A stretch of DNA of 64,000 bases from Fasciolopsis buskii. Its lineage: Eukaryota > Platyhelminthes > Trematoda > Plagiorchiida > Fasciolidae. The notes under the pieces were generated by a model that did no database searches, was not told the origin of the DNA, and saw only the letters and a program-made list of their open reading frames with translations. Below, in pieces: positions 12,684 to 24,288 of the stretch. Both the position numbers and the translations under genes were made by a program. Location of the stretch: the NCBI GenBank assembly GCA_008360955.1, contig LUCM01000031.1:1-64000 (forward strand). The letters run 5' to 3'. The stretch's first letter is position 1, and every line of letters begins with the position of its first letter.

Positions 12684-13858
12684 TTCTTCAAATATGTCTG
12701 ATATAGCATTTGTTGCCATTTTTACATTTCATCGTGTTGGTAACACTTCCTTTGTCGTCCGTGTTGAGTTCTTCTTTCGATTTCGAAATGAGTCTCCCCA
12801 TGGTTTTGGTGGTGGAATGTCTCGTGGTTTCAATCAGTCAGATACATTTTTAATTTGTGGGCGCACTACTTTCTTGTTGGATTTTGCCAGTTGATTTGTT
12901 TCATTTTTCATTTCCTTTAAGGATTTCCCATGAACGTTTGGGTAACGATTTCGGTAAAACATGTTTAAGAGTAGATAACTTCCATCCCCCCGTTATTTTG
13001 CGTTGCATTGTAATTTTGCTCTATTGGACAGTGTTCTCTCGCGAGATATTTTATTAACTTTAGAATGGTTGCTGTGGCAACTTAGTTTGTGTTCCGTGTA
13101 CATAGGTTTAGGATGCAATGATATCACCTGAATTTCGTTGGTGATTCTATTTACCAGAAAACGAAGTTTCTAGTCATTTTCCATCTCCAGGGTGACCTGG
13201 ATCCTGTGAAATATTACTGATTATTGCTCGGGCTTTAGTTTGAAATTGAATGTTTGATAATGATAAAAGTGCCGTCGAAATATCGGATCCGAATTTTTCG
13301 TTGCATCTTTGGTCTTGTAATGTTCTCAAGGGTTTGCATCACAGCTTCCGCAAGAAATCTGGTTATCGGTAATCCCACAGGTGTTCCTTTAACTTGTTCA
13401 TAAATGACCCATCGTGCGTGCATAAACATAAATTTATCAGGTTGAAAATCGTTGCCGTTTCCAAATGAAATATCAGAGTGATGTGTTTGGAGAAGCTTTC
13501 CCAGTATTTTCTATGCCAACTTGATCGTGTGACAAATTGATCAATTACACATACACAGACATTCTCTGAATTGTGAACTGACGTGACTGCAAACCGATAA
13601 TTTCCGTTGAATCATCTCCAATCCTACTTAATGTTATGTATTGGCATGAGTACGAATAACGAGCTTGTTCGCCACATTGCGTTGTTCCCAGTTTGAACTT
13701 TTTGAAGTGGAGACAGTTGTGACGTCCAACATAAGCGTAACCTCATCCACTTCAATCTTGATGACCTTAATTTTGTCCAGGAACTGGCAGACGTTATTTA
13801 TAGGGTAATTTGATTCTCCACTTGTGGATTTCAGGCGTCTCCGTAGTTCTTCGACCAA
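12684..13858 (-). pseudogene. Penelope-like retroelement, 5'-truncated reverse transcriptase
   Basis: Minus-strand reading pieces line up in order with Penelope-like reverse transcriptases. Near 13760-13690 is motif A (FLDKIKVIKIE then LDVTTVSTS). At 13400-13370 is the B-type motif KGTPVGLPI followed by FLAEAVMQTLE. At about 13280 is the catalytic motif, YFDGTF where the family has YVDD. Then come the post-palm signatures NIFHRIQVTLEMEND and SNHSKVNKISRERTL. Frameshifts and stops separate the pieces, and the second catalytic Asp is replaced by Gly, so the protein is dead. Sequence at 13640-13690 matches 30404-30450 and appears to interrupt the frame. The element is cut off at 13858, beside an (AT)n tract and a hammerhead repeat on the other strand. 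Long shadow ORFs on the plus strand here are not genes. Confidence 0.85.
13640..13690. repeat. Short dispersed repeat shared with 30.4 kb, copy 1
   Basis: GGCATGAGTACGAAT and ACGAGCTTGTTCGCC recur in the same order at 30406-30443, separated there by a few extra bases. Here the repeat lies inside the Penelope reverse-transcriptase fragment; there it lies just 3' of a Penelope endonuclease ORF. Confidence 0.65.
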
Positions 13859-13868
13859 GGTATCCCAA

Positions 13869-13891
13869 ATTATATATATATATATATATAT
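13869..13891. repeat. (AT)n microsatellite
   Basis: About eleven TA units lie between the Penelope fragment and the hammerhead repeat. AT-rich stretches also flank other copies of that repeat. Confidence 0.9.
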
Positions 13892-13895
13892 TGCC

Positions 13896-14030
13896 AGGAT
13901 TTAAACCAGATCGTCACGGGTGCACACGGAAGAGGGCACCGAATACTCATACCTGACGAGCAATATTAACCGCTAAACCGGTCCTGTGCTCCTAGAGAAG
14001 TTTTGTCCCTTCTTCCAGATGCTGCGCACA
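13896..14030 (+). ncRNA. Retrozyme-type hammerhead repeat R1 (decayed)
   Basis: The core at 13953-13983 reads CTGACGA, a stem II with two pairs (GC/GC) and an A/C mismatch, TAAA in place of the required GAAA, then CCGGTC. The loss of G12 should abolish cleavage. Flanks match the shared block of the other copies (a GGGCACCG element before it, TTTTGTCCC...CATCC-like after it) at reduced identity. This is the oldest-looking copy. Confidence 0.7.
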
Positions 14031-17000
14031 ATATAATATCTACAGCAGGCTCACTCGTGTACCAGCGATACGAATCACAATGTCAAGGGAAATAATCAGT
14101 CCGCCAAAAACACTGGATACGAGATTTCCGAATCGGTTGGACTAGAGTAAGATATTTTTACATTTTGATCCATTCGGGAACCTACCAGCTAAATCAGAAA
14201 TATGCCGGGTAGCGGAGCCGATCTGCGAGAACGATGGCCGAGTTGACGAGCCGCGACACGATTTAAAGAACAGTTTGCTCAGGAATGTGTGAACCGAGAC
14301 AATATGTGGAATGCTTGCGGCTGTTGGATTCGGTTTTGTTATTACTGGAGTTTATGGAGATGTGCCGCAGCAACCGAGAGTCAGAAATGAATGGATATAT
14401 GTGAAACGAAACAGATCGTACGTCTTCTACTCTTTTCTACTCTTTAAAACGCTAGGACGAATTTTTTTGTCATTTAGTAGCATCGGAGTATGTTGCATTG
14501 TAGTGTTCTGAAATCGGTCGAACAGCAGACTGCTGTTAGGTCAACAAGCACCTGGACCAATGTCAACATCATTTGGCTTGATCGGAATCGAAGTGTTTGG
14601 GTTGTCGTTGTTTCTGGTGCTATAAGCCGCTCAACAATCGTGCGAAAGATTCCATGTCTGCCCACATCCTACAGTTGCTAGTGCAAATTTCTGTGAGCGG
14701 GGTGAATGAATGAAGGTTTTATCTAACAGGTAGGATTAACCGATAACCCAATCAAATAAGGTATTTTGGCGGAGAAAACTTGGCACTAGTCAATATTGTT
14801 GGAAGCATTTGTAGTTCTCAGTTCGTTCTCCTTGTGGAATGGTTTTGCCACACATGTCATATAGATATTCTAATCCGTCAAAGGAGTTCATCTAAGCCGT
14901 CGTTAACAAACTTTCTGAAGAGTTGGTGCTTTACAACATAGCGGACAGCGAAAAACTACCAACAAGCAGGTCAGAGGTGTCGACTGCGATGTCCGCTTTG
15001 ATTTGTGCCTTCCCAACTTTTCTCAAGGACTGGCAGTGTCACACACATTTCCCAGGTTTTGCTGAAGCTGAGATTCGTACCTTCGTCTTTAGTAAAGTCA
15101 AAGGCTGTTTGAAACCTTCCACAAAGCATATTTACCGAGTAAAGATGGGGATACATGCGCGTCTTCAGTGATCTCAACACTGCAATTGAATGTCGTATAG
15201 GACTAAAACGGCGAGGTTCAATAAAGAAGAGGAATGAGGGGTCTTTTGGAGGTTTGCCACTTTCTTTTCAGCGCACGTCCCAAAATCTGATGGGTCACTT
15301 AATTTACAGACATTTGGTGGTCGTGACTTTCCGCATACACTACGAAAATTGTAATTCCTTCTTTGAGATGTTCTTCTGAGTTCGAGAATGAGTCACAATA
15401 AAAAATATGTTTTGTATGAAAGGAGAGCTGCAGTCGAATCTCGGAGCTTAAACTAACATCGCAAATGGGCACATTTGACATGCTTTTCTGAATGCATGTT
15501 CATTGAAAACCTTCCCGCTTGATTCGACTTGGTGAATTTGCGCTCCCTTTTCTAGGTGCATCATCACACTTATTTCAAAAGAGGGATAGAATGCCAGCTC
15601 CACTTTTCATCGGTCTTACTGCTTCCATCCGACTACCACTACTGCGGTCAAGGTAGGACAAACATCCACTTTCAAAAGCAAGATTAGTTACGCACAGAGA
15701 CGTCCCTCATGCAACCAGCAGAGTGAAGGCCCTTGCGATATCTTTAGCAAGAAATTATGTAATTGGTCCTGACAGGTCCAAATAATTCGTTCGCCGTTAG
15801 GTAAACGATGCCAACCACGCGCTCGCAATGCCTGTAATCATGTCGATGTTAGCGAAACGTTCGTTCTTAGTACACACGTTTGTAAATGATAAACTGATCA
15901 ATTTGCACATTAGGTGGGCCAAAGTCATAGGACTATGAGATCGTACAATAACTCCTATGACCCGTCCGCCATCTTAATCCCATCACTAAGACTCCGTCAA
16001 TCCGATTACGACGTAACAACCACATACGCATGCCCTTTTGGAGCGTAGCAGTTATTTTTTAGCCTGTGTAATCTTACTTCGCCTCAAAGAAAAACAATGA
16101 GGTTTCTTCCAAACTGCATGGTACTGCGAAACGTATCCAAACGAGATTTTGTAAACAAGCAAGCCAGTATTGTCCAAGGTCTCCTTGGTTCGGAGTTATT
16201 TCATCAAGTGATCATTTGCTTTACAGTTAACTGAATCATTACCCCGTTAACCCTGATGTTGGTCTGATAGTTGTCTATTCTCCTTGGTACACCTTTGTGG
16301 TCGTAAATTCGTGCCCCTACAATGCTGCTGCTACAAAGCGATAGACAGTCAGGCAAAAAGCCAAAAAATATGGACAGAAGACTATCCAAAAGATCAGAAT
16401 AGTGCAGTAGATAAGACATTCCACCCAGTAAGCAGCTAAATGAACTTGTAGCCTATCACGATTGCAGAACAATCAGTCCGATCAAAAAATTTTCAGTCGA
16501 TATTGATCATTAAATCAGTGACAGAATAATAAAATGAACGTTAGTCGGAATAAGGGAAGAATAATTATCGAGACAGCACAAATAGGCCGGTCTTCTGGAA
16601 GGAAGATATCTGCCGACTTAAAGGGATAAACCTGTTAATCGGTCGTTTTACGCGAATGATCAAACGGTGGACGCAAGGATGAGTCCGAGAGTTGGAGTAT
16701 CCCATAGTTAATTTATGGACAAGGGAGATGTCCATGAAAATATATCGGGATGGGGGTTCAGAATGTTCGAAAAACAGAGTTGTCAATACAAATCATAGAC
16801 TGTTCATTCACTATGCACTCTGAAAGTGCAGCCAGACATCACAAGTGTCAAAGATTCATGATATATATACGCCCTACTGATGAGTAGGCTGTATGCAGAA
16901 CTCTTGTGTTACATGACGTGTTTCAGATTTAATCGCCCGCGATCACGCTAAGCCAAAAGAGTAGACACAATTTATCAGACGTATTGCTTTAGGATCTCCT

Positions 17001-18144
17001 TTTTTCCCATAACGGAGTATCGTTAATGATCGGAAGTTTGGTTAGAAATTCACAACGAATGACTGTCGACAACTGGATAACTGTATCCAAAGCCAGTGTA
17101 CGAATTAATTTCCGTTTTCTTGGGGCTGTCGGTGAATTAAAAATGTGACCTAGTATGCAACCCCTGCCGTCTCACAATAACGATCTTTTTCGGAAACCGC
17201 ACGGTAGTAAATTACAATATTTGTTAGGAAATATTCTGAGAATGAAACCAAAATGTTGTCGATATAAACAGGTAGTTGTGCCGCGTAAATGGCCAATCCA
17301 CGGAAGAATCACGAGCGAGTCGTCGGTGACGCAAAGGAATAGACTAAACGAAATCATTTGATGGATTTAGTGGAAGTCTTTTAGCAAACCGTGATAAGTC
17401 CTTGCACATGTGAACTGCTTTGGGTGTGACTGACCGGTACAAAGGTCTTCTTTTATCAAACGGCAACCGAAAAATGGACATTCCTTCAATGTCTATCGTC
17501 ATAATACTAAAATAATTGAAATCTTACTTTGGATGGCACAAGATAGGAATACAACAAAGATCTAAACAATATTTACCGAACGTCGATGCTGTATATGCGA
17601 TTTCAAGCAGCTCTGAATTTGATTGCAAAATGATTGTAAATCAGTGGATAGCTGTTAGCATAGAGAAATGTACATTGCATTGTACAATTCCGAGCCCATA
17701 CTGAGTTGTGATTGGGAGAAAGCGTTTTCCGCTATTAATAGTACGATAGTAGACTTCAATATAGAAAGCTCACCTTGTACATGGCGCACCATGATAGAGT
17801 AAACGGTCTGTAAGCGAGGAAAAACGAAAGTGCAAAACCCCTACTTTTCAACCCAGGTAGGCGGAAACACTGATTTTATCCTGTTTGTGACACACGCAAA
17901 CTAGATAATGAAACCCAGGACTCAGTCAAGGTTACTTCATCCTGTGTACGCCGACGAAGGCTAAGGCTTGCTTTGGTCTCCCGGTTGGTACTCAGTGTCC
18001 TGGCCGGTACATGGAATTCATTTAATCGTGAAGATAGAATAGAGCTCGGTCCAGAAAAATAATGCCTTCAAACAAATGACACCCTGCTCCATCATCGGCC
18101 TTCTGTGAAAGAAAGATCTTTAAGAGGATAAAGCATAGATGGCG
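14031..18144. other. No gene recognised
   Basis: About 4.1 kb without an identifiable domain. At 14311 a short ORF begins with a signal-peptide-like stretch and reaches a GTACGT donor-like site; no following exon was found. The 17.15-17.5 kb segment has open frames on both strands but no family motif. Confidence 0.4.
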
Positions 18145-19315
18145 TCAAGGAACTGTTAAGCCAAGGGACCCGTAAAATTTGATGATTTGCCTAAACAAGG
18201 CGATTTCGCCGTCTTCGTTTGACCTAGGTCTGAGAATTAATAAACGGGGCTTATTATGAATGTAACTCATTCCCGTGAACTCCACCCTCAGTTTCCGATC
18301 AGATGATGATGCAGGCCTCTCTTTCTCTTTTGGTTTGCTACGATCGAATTTGTTAGACAAGACCAATTCAGCTTTGTCATTCAACGTCAGGTCTACAGCA
18401 AAATTGCCGGACCGATCTGAGTTTCACAAGAAGCCTTGGGCAGACGAGTATCACTTGCGTTTCTTTCCTTTTTGTTTCCATAGTCACGTCAACTTAGGGT
18501 ACTCATTTAAATTCGATGTAAGTACCCCATAATTACCTGGGAATAGTGAGTGGGATTGATGTTGGATTGACTGAGGAGGAGACTTGAACAAACTTGGCCC
18601 AGTAATTCGGATCATCCGGAAGAGGCCGGACTCAGCATTGATAACCCACAGGCTTCCCGAGTAAAAATTTGGATACGATGGTAGATATGCACCACCGATA
18701 AGCTTCAGTGTGAGCGAAACTCGAGTCTGGTGCTTCCCGGTTGAAATATTGACCGGGTGGTCTGTGATTTGCACGTGATTTGCAAGTGAAACCTGAAGGG
18801 CGCTCAGTCAAAAAAAGATCATCGAAATTCGTTGGTCAACACCCCTTTATTCCGAGACGAATCTGTTCACTAAGACATGAATGATAATGGAAATCACAGC
18901 TCTACGTAACTGGTTAATCGGGCTAAGTGAAAATTGAGGCTGTCATCTAAGGAAACTGATCAAACCTGGATTTGTGTCTGCATGCAAACAACGATGCAAC
19001 CATGATTGAATTGTCTGTCTGTCTGTGTGTGTGTGTGTGACAGACTAGCGAATTCATCTTCTATCCGTACTTCTGATGATAATGTGGGACTTTTGATTTT
19101 TGTTCCTCTTCCCTGACAGATCATTTCATTTGACTTGGCACCCTCGAAAGAACTTACGTTTGGGTTGATGAGGGACATGACATGGTAGCAAACCAAACAA
19201 ATCGTCTGATAAACTTCTTGGCGTGAGTGACGGCTTTCGACTACTAACCACACAACAGTCGTGCCGCTGATCAGAAGGATGATGGTCAATGAGAGGCCGT
19301 CAAATAGGGGAACGA
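18145..19315 (-). CDS. Candidate three-exon gene, single-pass membrane protein (partial)
   Basis: Minus-strand model with exons at 19158-19315, 18537-18792 and 18145-18416. Introns are 365 and 120 bases. Splice sites: acceptor CCTCAG, donor AAC/GTAAGT; acceptor after a T-rich tract ending CTTCAG, donor CCAG/GTAATT; acceptor ACTCAG. Phases agree across both introns (0/0 and 1/1), and all three exons are free of stops in the joined frame, about 226 residues. The first exon has a hydrophobic segment (LTIILLISGTTVVWLVV) as a likely membrane span. The second has N-glycosylation sequons (NVS, NIS) and a stretch YLPSYPNFYSGSLWVI that loosely recalls CUB domains. The third is charged, ends in a TGA stop and is followed by ATTAAA about 115 bases later. 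The 5' exons and start codon are not found. Family unknown; no function proposed. Confidence 0.5.
19012..19040. repeat. (GTCT)n/(GT)n microsatellite
   Basis: GTCT units grade into GT units. It lies inside the first intron of the candidate minus-strand gene. Confidence 0.8.
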
Positions 19316-19775
19316 CTGAGGATGACGTGGTTCAAATCGGATACTTCCTCTCCGGACGTTGGATGCTCCCCTGTTGACCATCTTCGGTCTCTACGTCTCT
19401 CTCGAAAATGCACATTTCACGGCACGTCATCGCATCCCCCTGTTATTATAGCTCTTACACAGTCAAGTGTGAATTATTCCGATCCGGAAGCGGACGTATA
19501 AACTTCATTCATTTCTCTATACAAAGAGAGGGACCAACAAATGGTAGATCCTACTCCAACAGAACTGTCTCTGAGTCTAAAATGAGGTCTTTATTTGATC
19601 TACGGCTTTTCAAAAGAATTGTGATCAAAGATGACTGACGATCCGGTTATTATTCACTTTGTGGGTAACGGTAAAGCTTTTGTCATATGGTATCTGGCTT
19701 TGACAAGAATCAACCTACACTGCATTTTACCGTTACAGTATTCAGTTCCATTTGTGTGACAACTAACATTTTTAT

Positions 19776-19960
19776 GAAACAATTCATCAGGTTATATTAA
19801 CTCGCCATCAAGAAACCATAGGAGCACTATGCGGGCATTTCATCCTTGTTGGAAATCATCAGCAGTGCATATTCACAGCCCCCGAACTGGGATGTGAAAC
19901 CAGGCCGAAAGATTTTTAGTCGAACGCCCCAACCATTACGCTACTGGGCTGGTTCTTAAT
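19776..19960 (-). mobile_element. tRNA-derived SINE with hammerhead-like core, copy 2
   Basis: Minus-strand copy. The tRNA-like head (GTAGCGTAATGGTTGGGGCG) is followed at 19862-19831 by CTGATGA, an imperfect stem II, GAAA and a short hairpin-forming stretch. It ends in a tail matching the SINE at 6.4 kb. The core box is intact here. In stem III one pair that is A-U in the other copies is G-C, but the pair next to the cleavage site is A/C, so activity is doubtful. Confidence 0.75.
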
Positions 19961-20117
19961 GGCTTGCTGAATTTCCTTACTTGATGCTTCATCTATCCGT
20001 CAATGATTCGCAGGACCACGGGTCACTAGACAGTAGCAATCGACCCCTGCTGATAGGTGATTTATCTGTAGGTAGCCTAAGTACGACGAACGCGTTGGAA
20101 ATGATATACAGAGCGCT

Positions 20118-20147
20118 GATATCACGTGGTGGGTTACTTCATGAAAC
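20118..20147 (+). repeat. SINE 3'-tail remnant
   Basis: GATATCACGTGGTG followed by TTCATGAAAC matches the tail of the hammerhead SINEs at 6.45 and 49.98 kb. The head and core are not recognisable upstream, so only a tail remains. Confidence 0.35.
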
Positions 20148-21289
20148 TTACATATTGCACAACTTTGACACACGGTTAGAAGCCAAAGATTATAAGCAAA
20201 ATTTAACAGTTCAGTTTTTAATTTCCTTCGAATTCTGTTCGAATGAGTTGATCATCGTACGAGGATAGTTCAGTTGGTAACATCTGACTAGTTTCCTGGG
20301 TGTACTGCGAACGATAGCTGCGAAAATTTACACAAATCGTGTGATAATATCCGTGGCCGCGACACTTCAGCGCTTAGATCGTCTATCCGAAAGGCGGCGC
20401 ATCTAGTTACTTTGATTTCAATTTGTGACGTTCGACACTTTAAGGCTGGAAATTTCATTGCTTGTCCCAACGTCTGTTTTAACTTATGCGGTTTGAGCAC
20501 TTTAATAGTGGAAACCAAGGTCGACTAACGTGCACACAAGGAGAGTTCATGTTGGGTGCTATAAACACCACACGGTTGACGGAAGCAAGACATTATTTAG
20601 AGGATGGAGAGAAATTAGTGTGCATCGCTTTGTATGTTAGCTTTAGTCACTTTCGTCAAAGTATTTTAGGCTCCATTTCATCGGCCTTTGGTTCCAGGTT
20701 TATAGGGAACACCAAGTACTCCTTCGATTGCAAAATCCCAGGCAACGCGGAACCGACATTCGAATGCAAATACCTTATCGAGCCAATCATTTGGGTCTCG
20801 TGGGCAATGTTCATCCAACACTGTTGGGCACGCGTTGGTCTCGACAGAAATCCAAAACCACGGATGAGGGCTAGGAAGCAGAGTCGTAACGAAGTAGTAA
20901 TAGGTACCCCATGAACGAAAACTCCTTTAGAACCACCTGGAAAAAAATAATTGGCTATAATTTTCAAGTGCTTTGGAAACTATTCAAATGAAGTGGCTGT
21001 GACATGCTCGATACTACAAGGGGTACTGACGCCGTTGAATACCCATTTCGATCATAGGGAGGGGGCCAAATAAGACTAAACACTGCTCAGGACCGACTAT
21101 GGTGATTTTACTAACCCAGAGACAAATAGCATTTAAGCAAAATCCATGAATACTTTACAGGCGTCAAGACAGCATAATGCGCTTTATTGCAGCTCACAGT
21201 GGTGCTTGTCCTGGTTGAAGTTTTACCAAGTAGAATATAGTTGGTCGTTTGTGAGCGGTACGTTCAAGAACTTTCCAATTCCAAATCGT
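20148..21289. other. No gene recognised; possible decayed gypsy sequence
   Basis: An ORF of 142 codons at 20486-20914 has no family motif. The right part (from about 21146) leads into the integrase fragment, with FPIPNR near 21270 recalling the start of gypsy integrase cores. Reverse transcriptase and RNase H motifs were not found. Confidence 0.35.
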
Positions 21290-21726
21290 CGAGTATACAT
21301 ATGGGGTGCACCAGTACTACTACTTTCGGTCGAAGGGACAATTTTCGGGATCACGGTCGCGTTAGAGATCCTTAAGTCACTGGGTATTGACGAAACACGC
21401 ATCACATCCTACGACCCAGAAGGAGATGGTTTGGTTAAAAAAGGACGAATCAGAATCTGAAACTGCCGCCTATTGTGCGTCGGCACACGGGCCGACTATT
21501 CAAACGCCTCACTTCATTTACACCACATGGGAGGTTTGAGGGTCGCAATACGTGCGGTCGCCTATCTCTGACAGCAATAACACGAATGACCATGTTGAAC
21601 CACAACGTCTCACTTGGAAAAAAGATTAAAAAACGAGAGATTTCGGCGTCGTGGTGCCAATTGGTACCCGGAAAGAACTTAAGACTCCATTCCGACCGGG
21701 CAAACTACTGGTTCCGTTTCGTTTAG
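21290..21726 (+). pseudogene. Ty3/gypsy-like integrase core, C-terminal fragment
   Basis: Three plus-strand frames in succession match gypsy integrase. First, at 21293-21457, VYIWGAPVLLLSVEG followed by LGIDETRITSYDPEGDGL, corresponding to the segment from the second catalytic Asp to the region of the catalytic Glu. Then, from 21477, TPHFIYTTWEV, as in the TPHF-M-GRE signature. Then, near 21645-21700, WCQLVPGKNLRLHSD, as in the C-terminal GPY-type module. Two frameshifts lie between them. The SDQG motif reads SVEG and the catalytic Glu position is Lys, so the enzyme is dead. No LTRs were recognised. Confidence 0.65.
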
Positions 21727-24245
21727 TAGCCTCCAGTTGTCGTCTAATAGTTTTGACCATCGTTTGGTTGCCTCGAACCGTTTTAGCAGTCAGGATTTGA
21801 ATTAGAACAAGCGAACATTTCCTAACTGAAATTAAAGCTGTTGATGAGGTTCGCATTGGGTTATCAGTTTACGTACTTTTTGACGGGGTTCATAAACGAC
21901 TAATTCTAAAGTGAAAAAAACATGAAAACCACCGTCAGCCGAATCCCAGTAAGTGTATCAACCAGCGTTAATAGTTATGCAATTGAAATCGGTGTGATGG
22001 CATGAAGTCTGTTCATCACACGTTCACACAACTTATTTAGACTGTCTACATTGTCCGTTGTCCGAACCAAGCATTCTGACCAATCGGGAATGTGGATTAA
22101 CGGCCGTAAAGGCCGCACGCAACCTAAACAAACATTACTTTGGTGATACTGTCGATGGCGTAGAATTTGTTCTTTAATGCCTGGAGACATCGCGCGTTTA
22201 TTTTTAAACTCTTTCATACGTGACATTCATCGTATTGACAACAGAACACCCAAAGCGTGGATTTTGACGACAAGCAACATTCGAACATGGTTGTCTTAAT
22301 CGAGAATATTTCGACTGGTACAAACGTTTGTGGTATTTTTAGGTGTTATGCTCCATCTAGTTAAGTAAAGAGGACAAAATTTAAGATTGGAACGTCTAGA
22401 AAATTCACCCTCGTCAAGCTGAGAGTGCAGTCAAATGTGATGGAATTTTACCCATGTAGTGAACATTCACTTTACGCAGAATCATGGAAAAATGTGGTAA
22501 GAAAATAATCTTTTAGGGTGCTTGACTTGTGTTAACTGTTATCGCACTCATCCGCGTGGTCACTTAAAATCCAGTAAAATAAAGTGCATTTCATAGTCTA
22601 TTGTGGTTTATGCCTCCGTGCATCGAAATACCTCTTCTCGGTAGCTGTGAGACATCTTACTTTTCTTTACATTCCTCCTGTCAGCTAATCAATCGAGATT
22701 ACAGGTATTTTGCTCGAAATTTCTGTTAAGACACTTCAAACTGTGAATAGGTGAATACTTCTCTATCAGCACAACCATTTAGCGATACCCTCCGCATGTA
22801 GTATGGTAGTGTCGTTGATTTTATGGGTAATCAGACACTTTCTTTATCTTTGTTAATCGATCGCCGCACTGTCATTTAGTTCACGTGCACTTAGGTACAT
22901 CGTTACAGTGTGGCAGTAGTTGGTTCCATTCCCGTACTCATTCGAAATCCACCGTTGAGTTCCACATGCGCATTGATCTATTCCTACTGTTCCCACCGCT
23001 TCATCTCACGTGGATGCCTGTGTCCTTGGTCGTCTGGCACGTGCCACTTACCGGCCAGGTAACTAACCTACTGTCGGCTTGTACAAGCGGTGCTTACATG
23101 GTTTAACCTTTGGGTGGAATTGAACATCACATGCGAATCGGTGCATTTCATGTTTTGCTTCTCAGCCTTTTATCATGCACAGATTAACAAGTTTTACGTG
23201 CTAAATTCTACGAGTAAATTCAGTTTGCAGATACAGTAACTTACCAGGTCCAAAACTACGTGCTTTAATTGGGATCCAAAGCCTGGTACTTAGGCCGTCA
23301 TGGTGAGCCTATCTCGCTCTTGTAATCAACCACTCCTGTTTTGTCTTTTCCATTAAAATGCTCTCGATATCAGTGTCTACTATTGGCGAGAGTTCTCTAC
23401 TTATCCCTAACTATTTTTCTTTTCGATGCCGTAAGATTTAGCCACCAGGCACTATTGTGTGTGATACATGCACCAACCATTCATCATTCCGTCCGATCTA
23501 CCGCACTTGCATCACCAGAGTTTTACCTCCATTCGTATTTCACAGCCTTGCTGTCGCATTTTGGCGTCCTCAATTTAGAGATATCCAGTATGACTTTGTG
23601 GACCACCCAGAATTACGCCTCACGAATCGTTCCAGTCGGAAACACCGACCAATAAAAAAAGTTTGACCGAACGATGGTAACGAAGTTGACTTAAATGCCG
23701 ACTGGTCCCGAAAGGCCAAATGAAAAGCTAAATTCCCACTAGGAATATCCTGGAATAATGCGTGCAAACTCTGAAAGAACATGTGAAGAAAATCTGTAAG
23801 AATAAATTGGGAAATGGTTTTTGTGCACCAATAAAAGCGTTGCCGAAATAAATCTGTTCCAAAGGCTCCACATCTCCAGTGAGGAATAGTTCTTTGTTGA
23901 CACACTCCATTTCATTTTCACAAGATGCAGTCTATCTTCGCCTGAACAGAAATGACGGCCTCAAAACAAACATCTCAGTACTTGTTATATTGTGACAGCC
24001 CAATACCTATCTTTCAATCTGAGCTCAAATCAGTCATGCAAAAATCTGGGTCGCCTGAAGTTTACTCGGAACAATGGCGTTCTTGGAAGTCAGGATATGA
24101 AATTACCAAATATTAAGTTTTCTGATATGCACAAACTGAGCGAGAACAACTGGAGTGATTGGGACAAGTGTTCTTGTGAATATCGACCACAGCCGAAGAA
24201 TGAGAGCCCACCCGTTAGTGGTATTAGCATTTCTTGACACATCTG
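21727..24245. other. No gene recognised
   Basis: Several ORFs of 70-110 codons occur on both strands (21.98-22.2 kb minus; 23.34-23.9 kb both strands). None shows a domain, and no ordered splice sites were found. Confidence 0.4.
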
Positions 24246-24288
24246 TTCTACTCTATTCTATCCTATTCTATTCTATTCTGTTCGATTC
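24246..24288. repeat. (TATTC)n pentanucleotide repeat
   Basis: Roughly eight imperfect CTATT units. The hydrophobic YSILFYSILF peptide that results is a repeat product. Confidence 0.8.

Noticed and set aside
14311..14418. Short ORF with a signal-peptide-like start and a GTACGT donor
   Set aside because: Attractive as a first exon of a micro-exon gene, but no in-phase next exon or promoter evidence was seen.
16878..16905. CTGATGAG as a possible further hammerhead
   Set aside because: No stem II partner or GAAA box follows at a usable distance.
17155..17361. Frames open on both strands, considered as gypsy reverse transcriptase
   Set aside because: The supposed LPFGL-like motif reads LPCGF and no catalytic YxDD box follows.
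20256..20320. AGTTCAGTTGGTAAC, an A-box-like tRNA start
   Set aside because: No B-box at the proper distance and no closing acceptor stem.
24111..24237. WSDWDKCSC, resembling a thrombospondin type-1 repeat start
   Set aside because: The remaining cysteines and the CGGG-R pattern of the domain are missing, and splice sites are weak.
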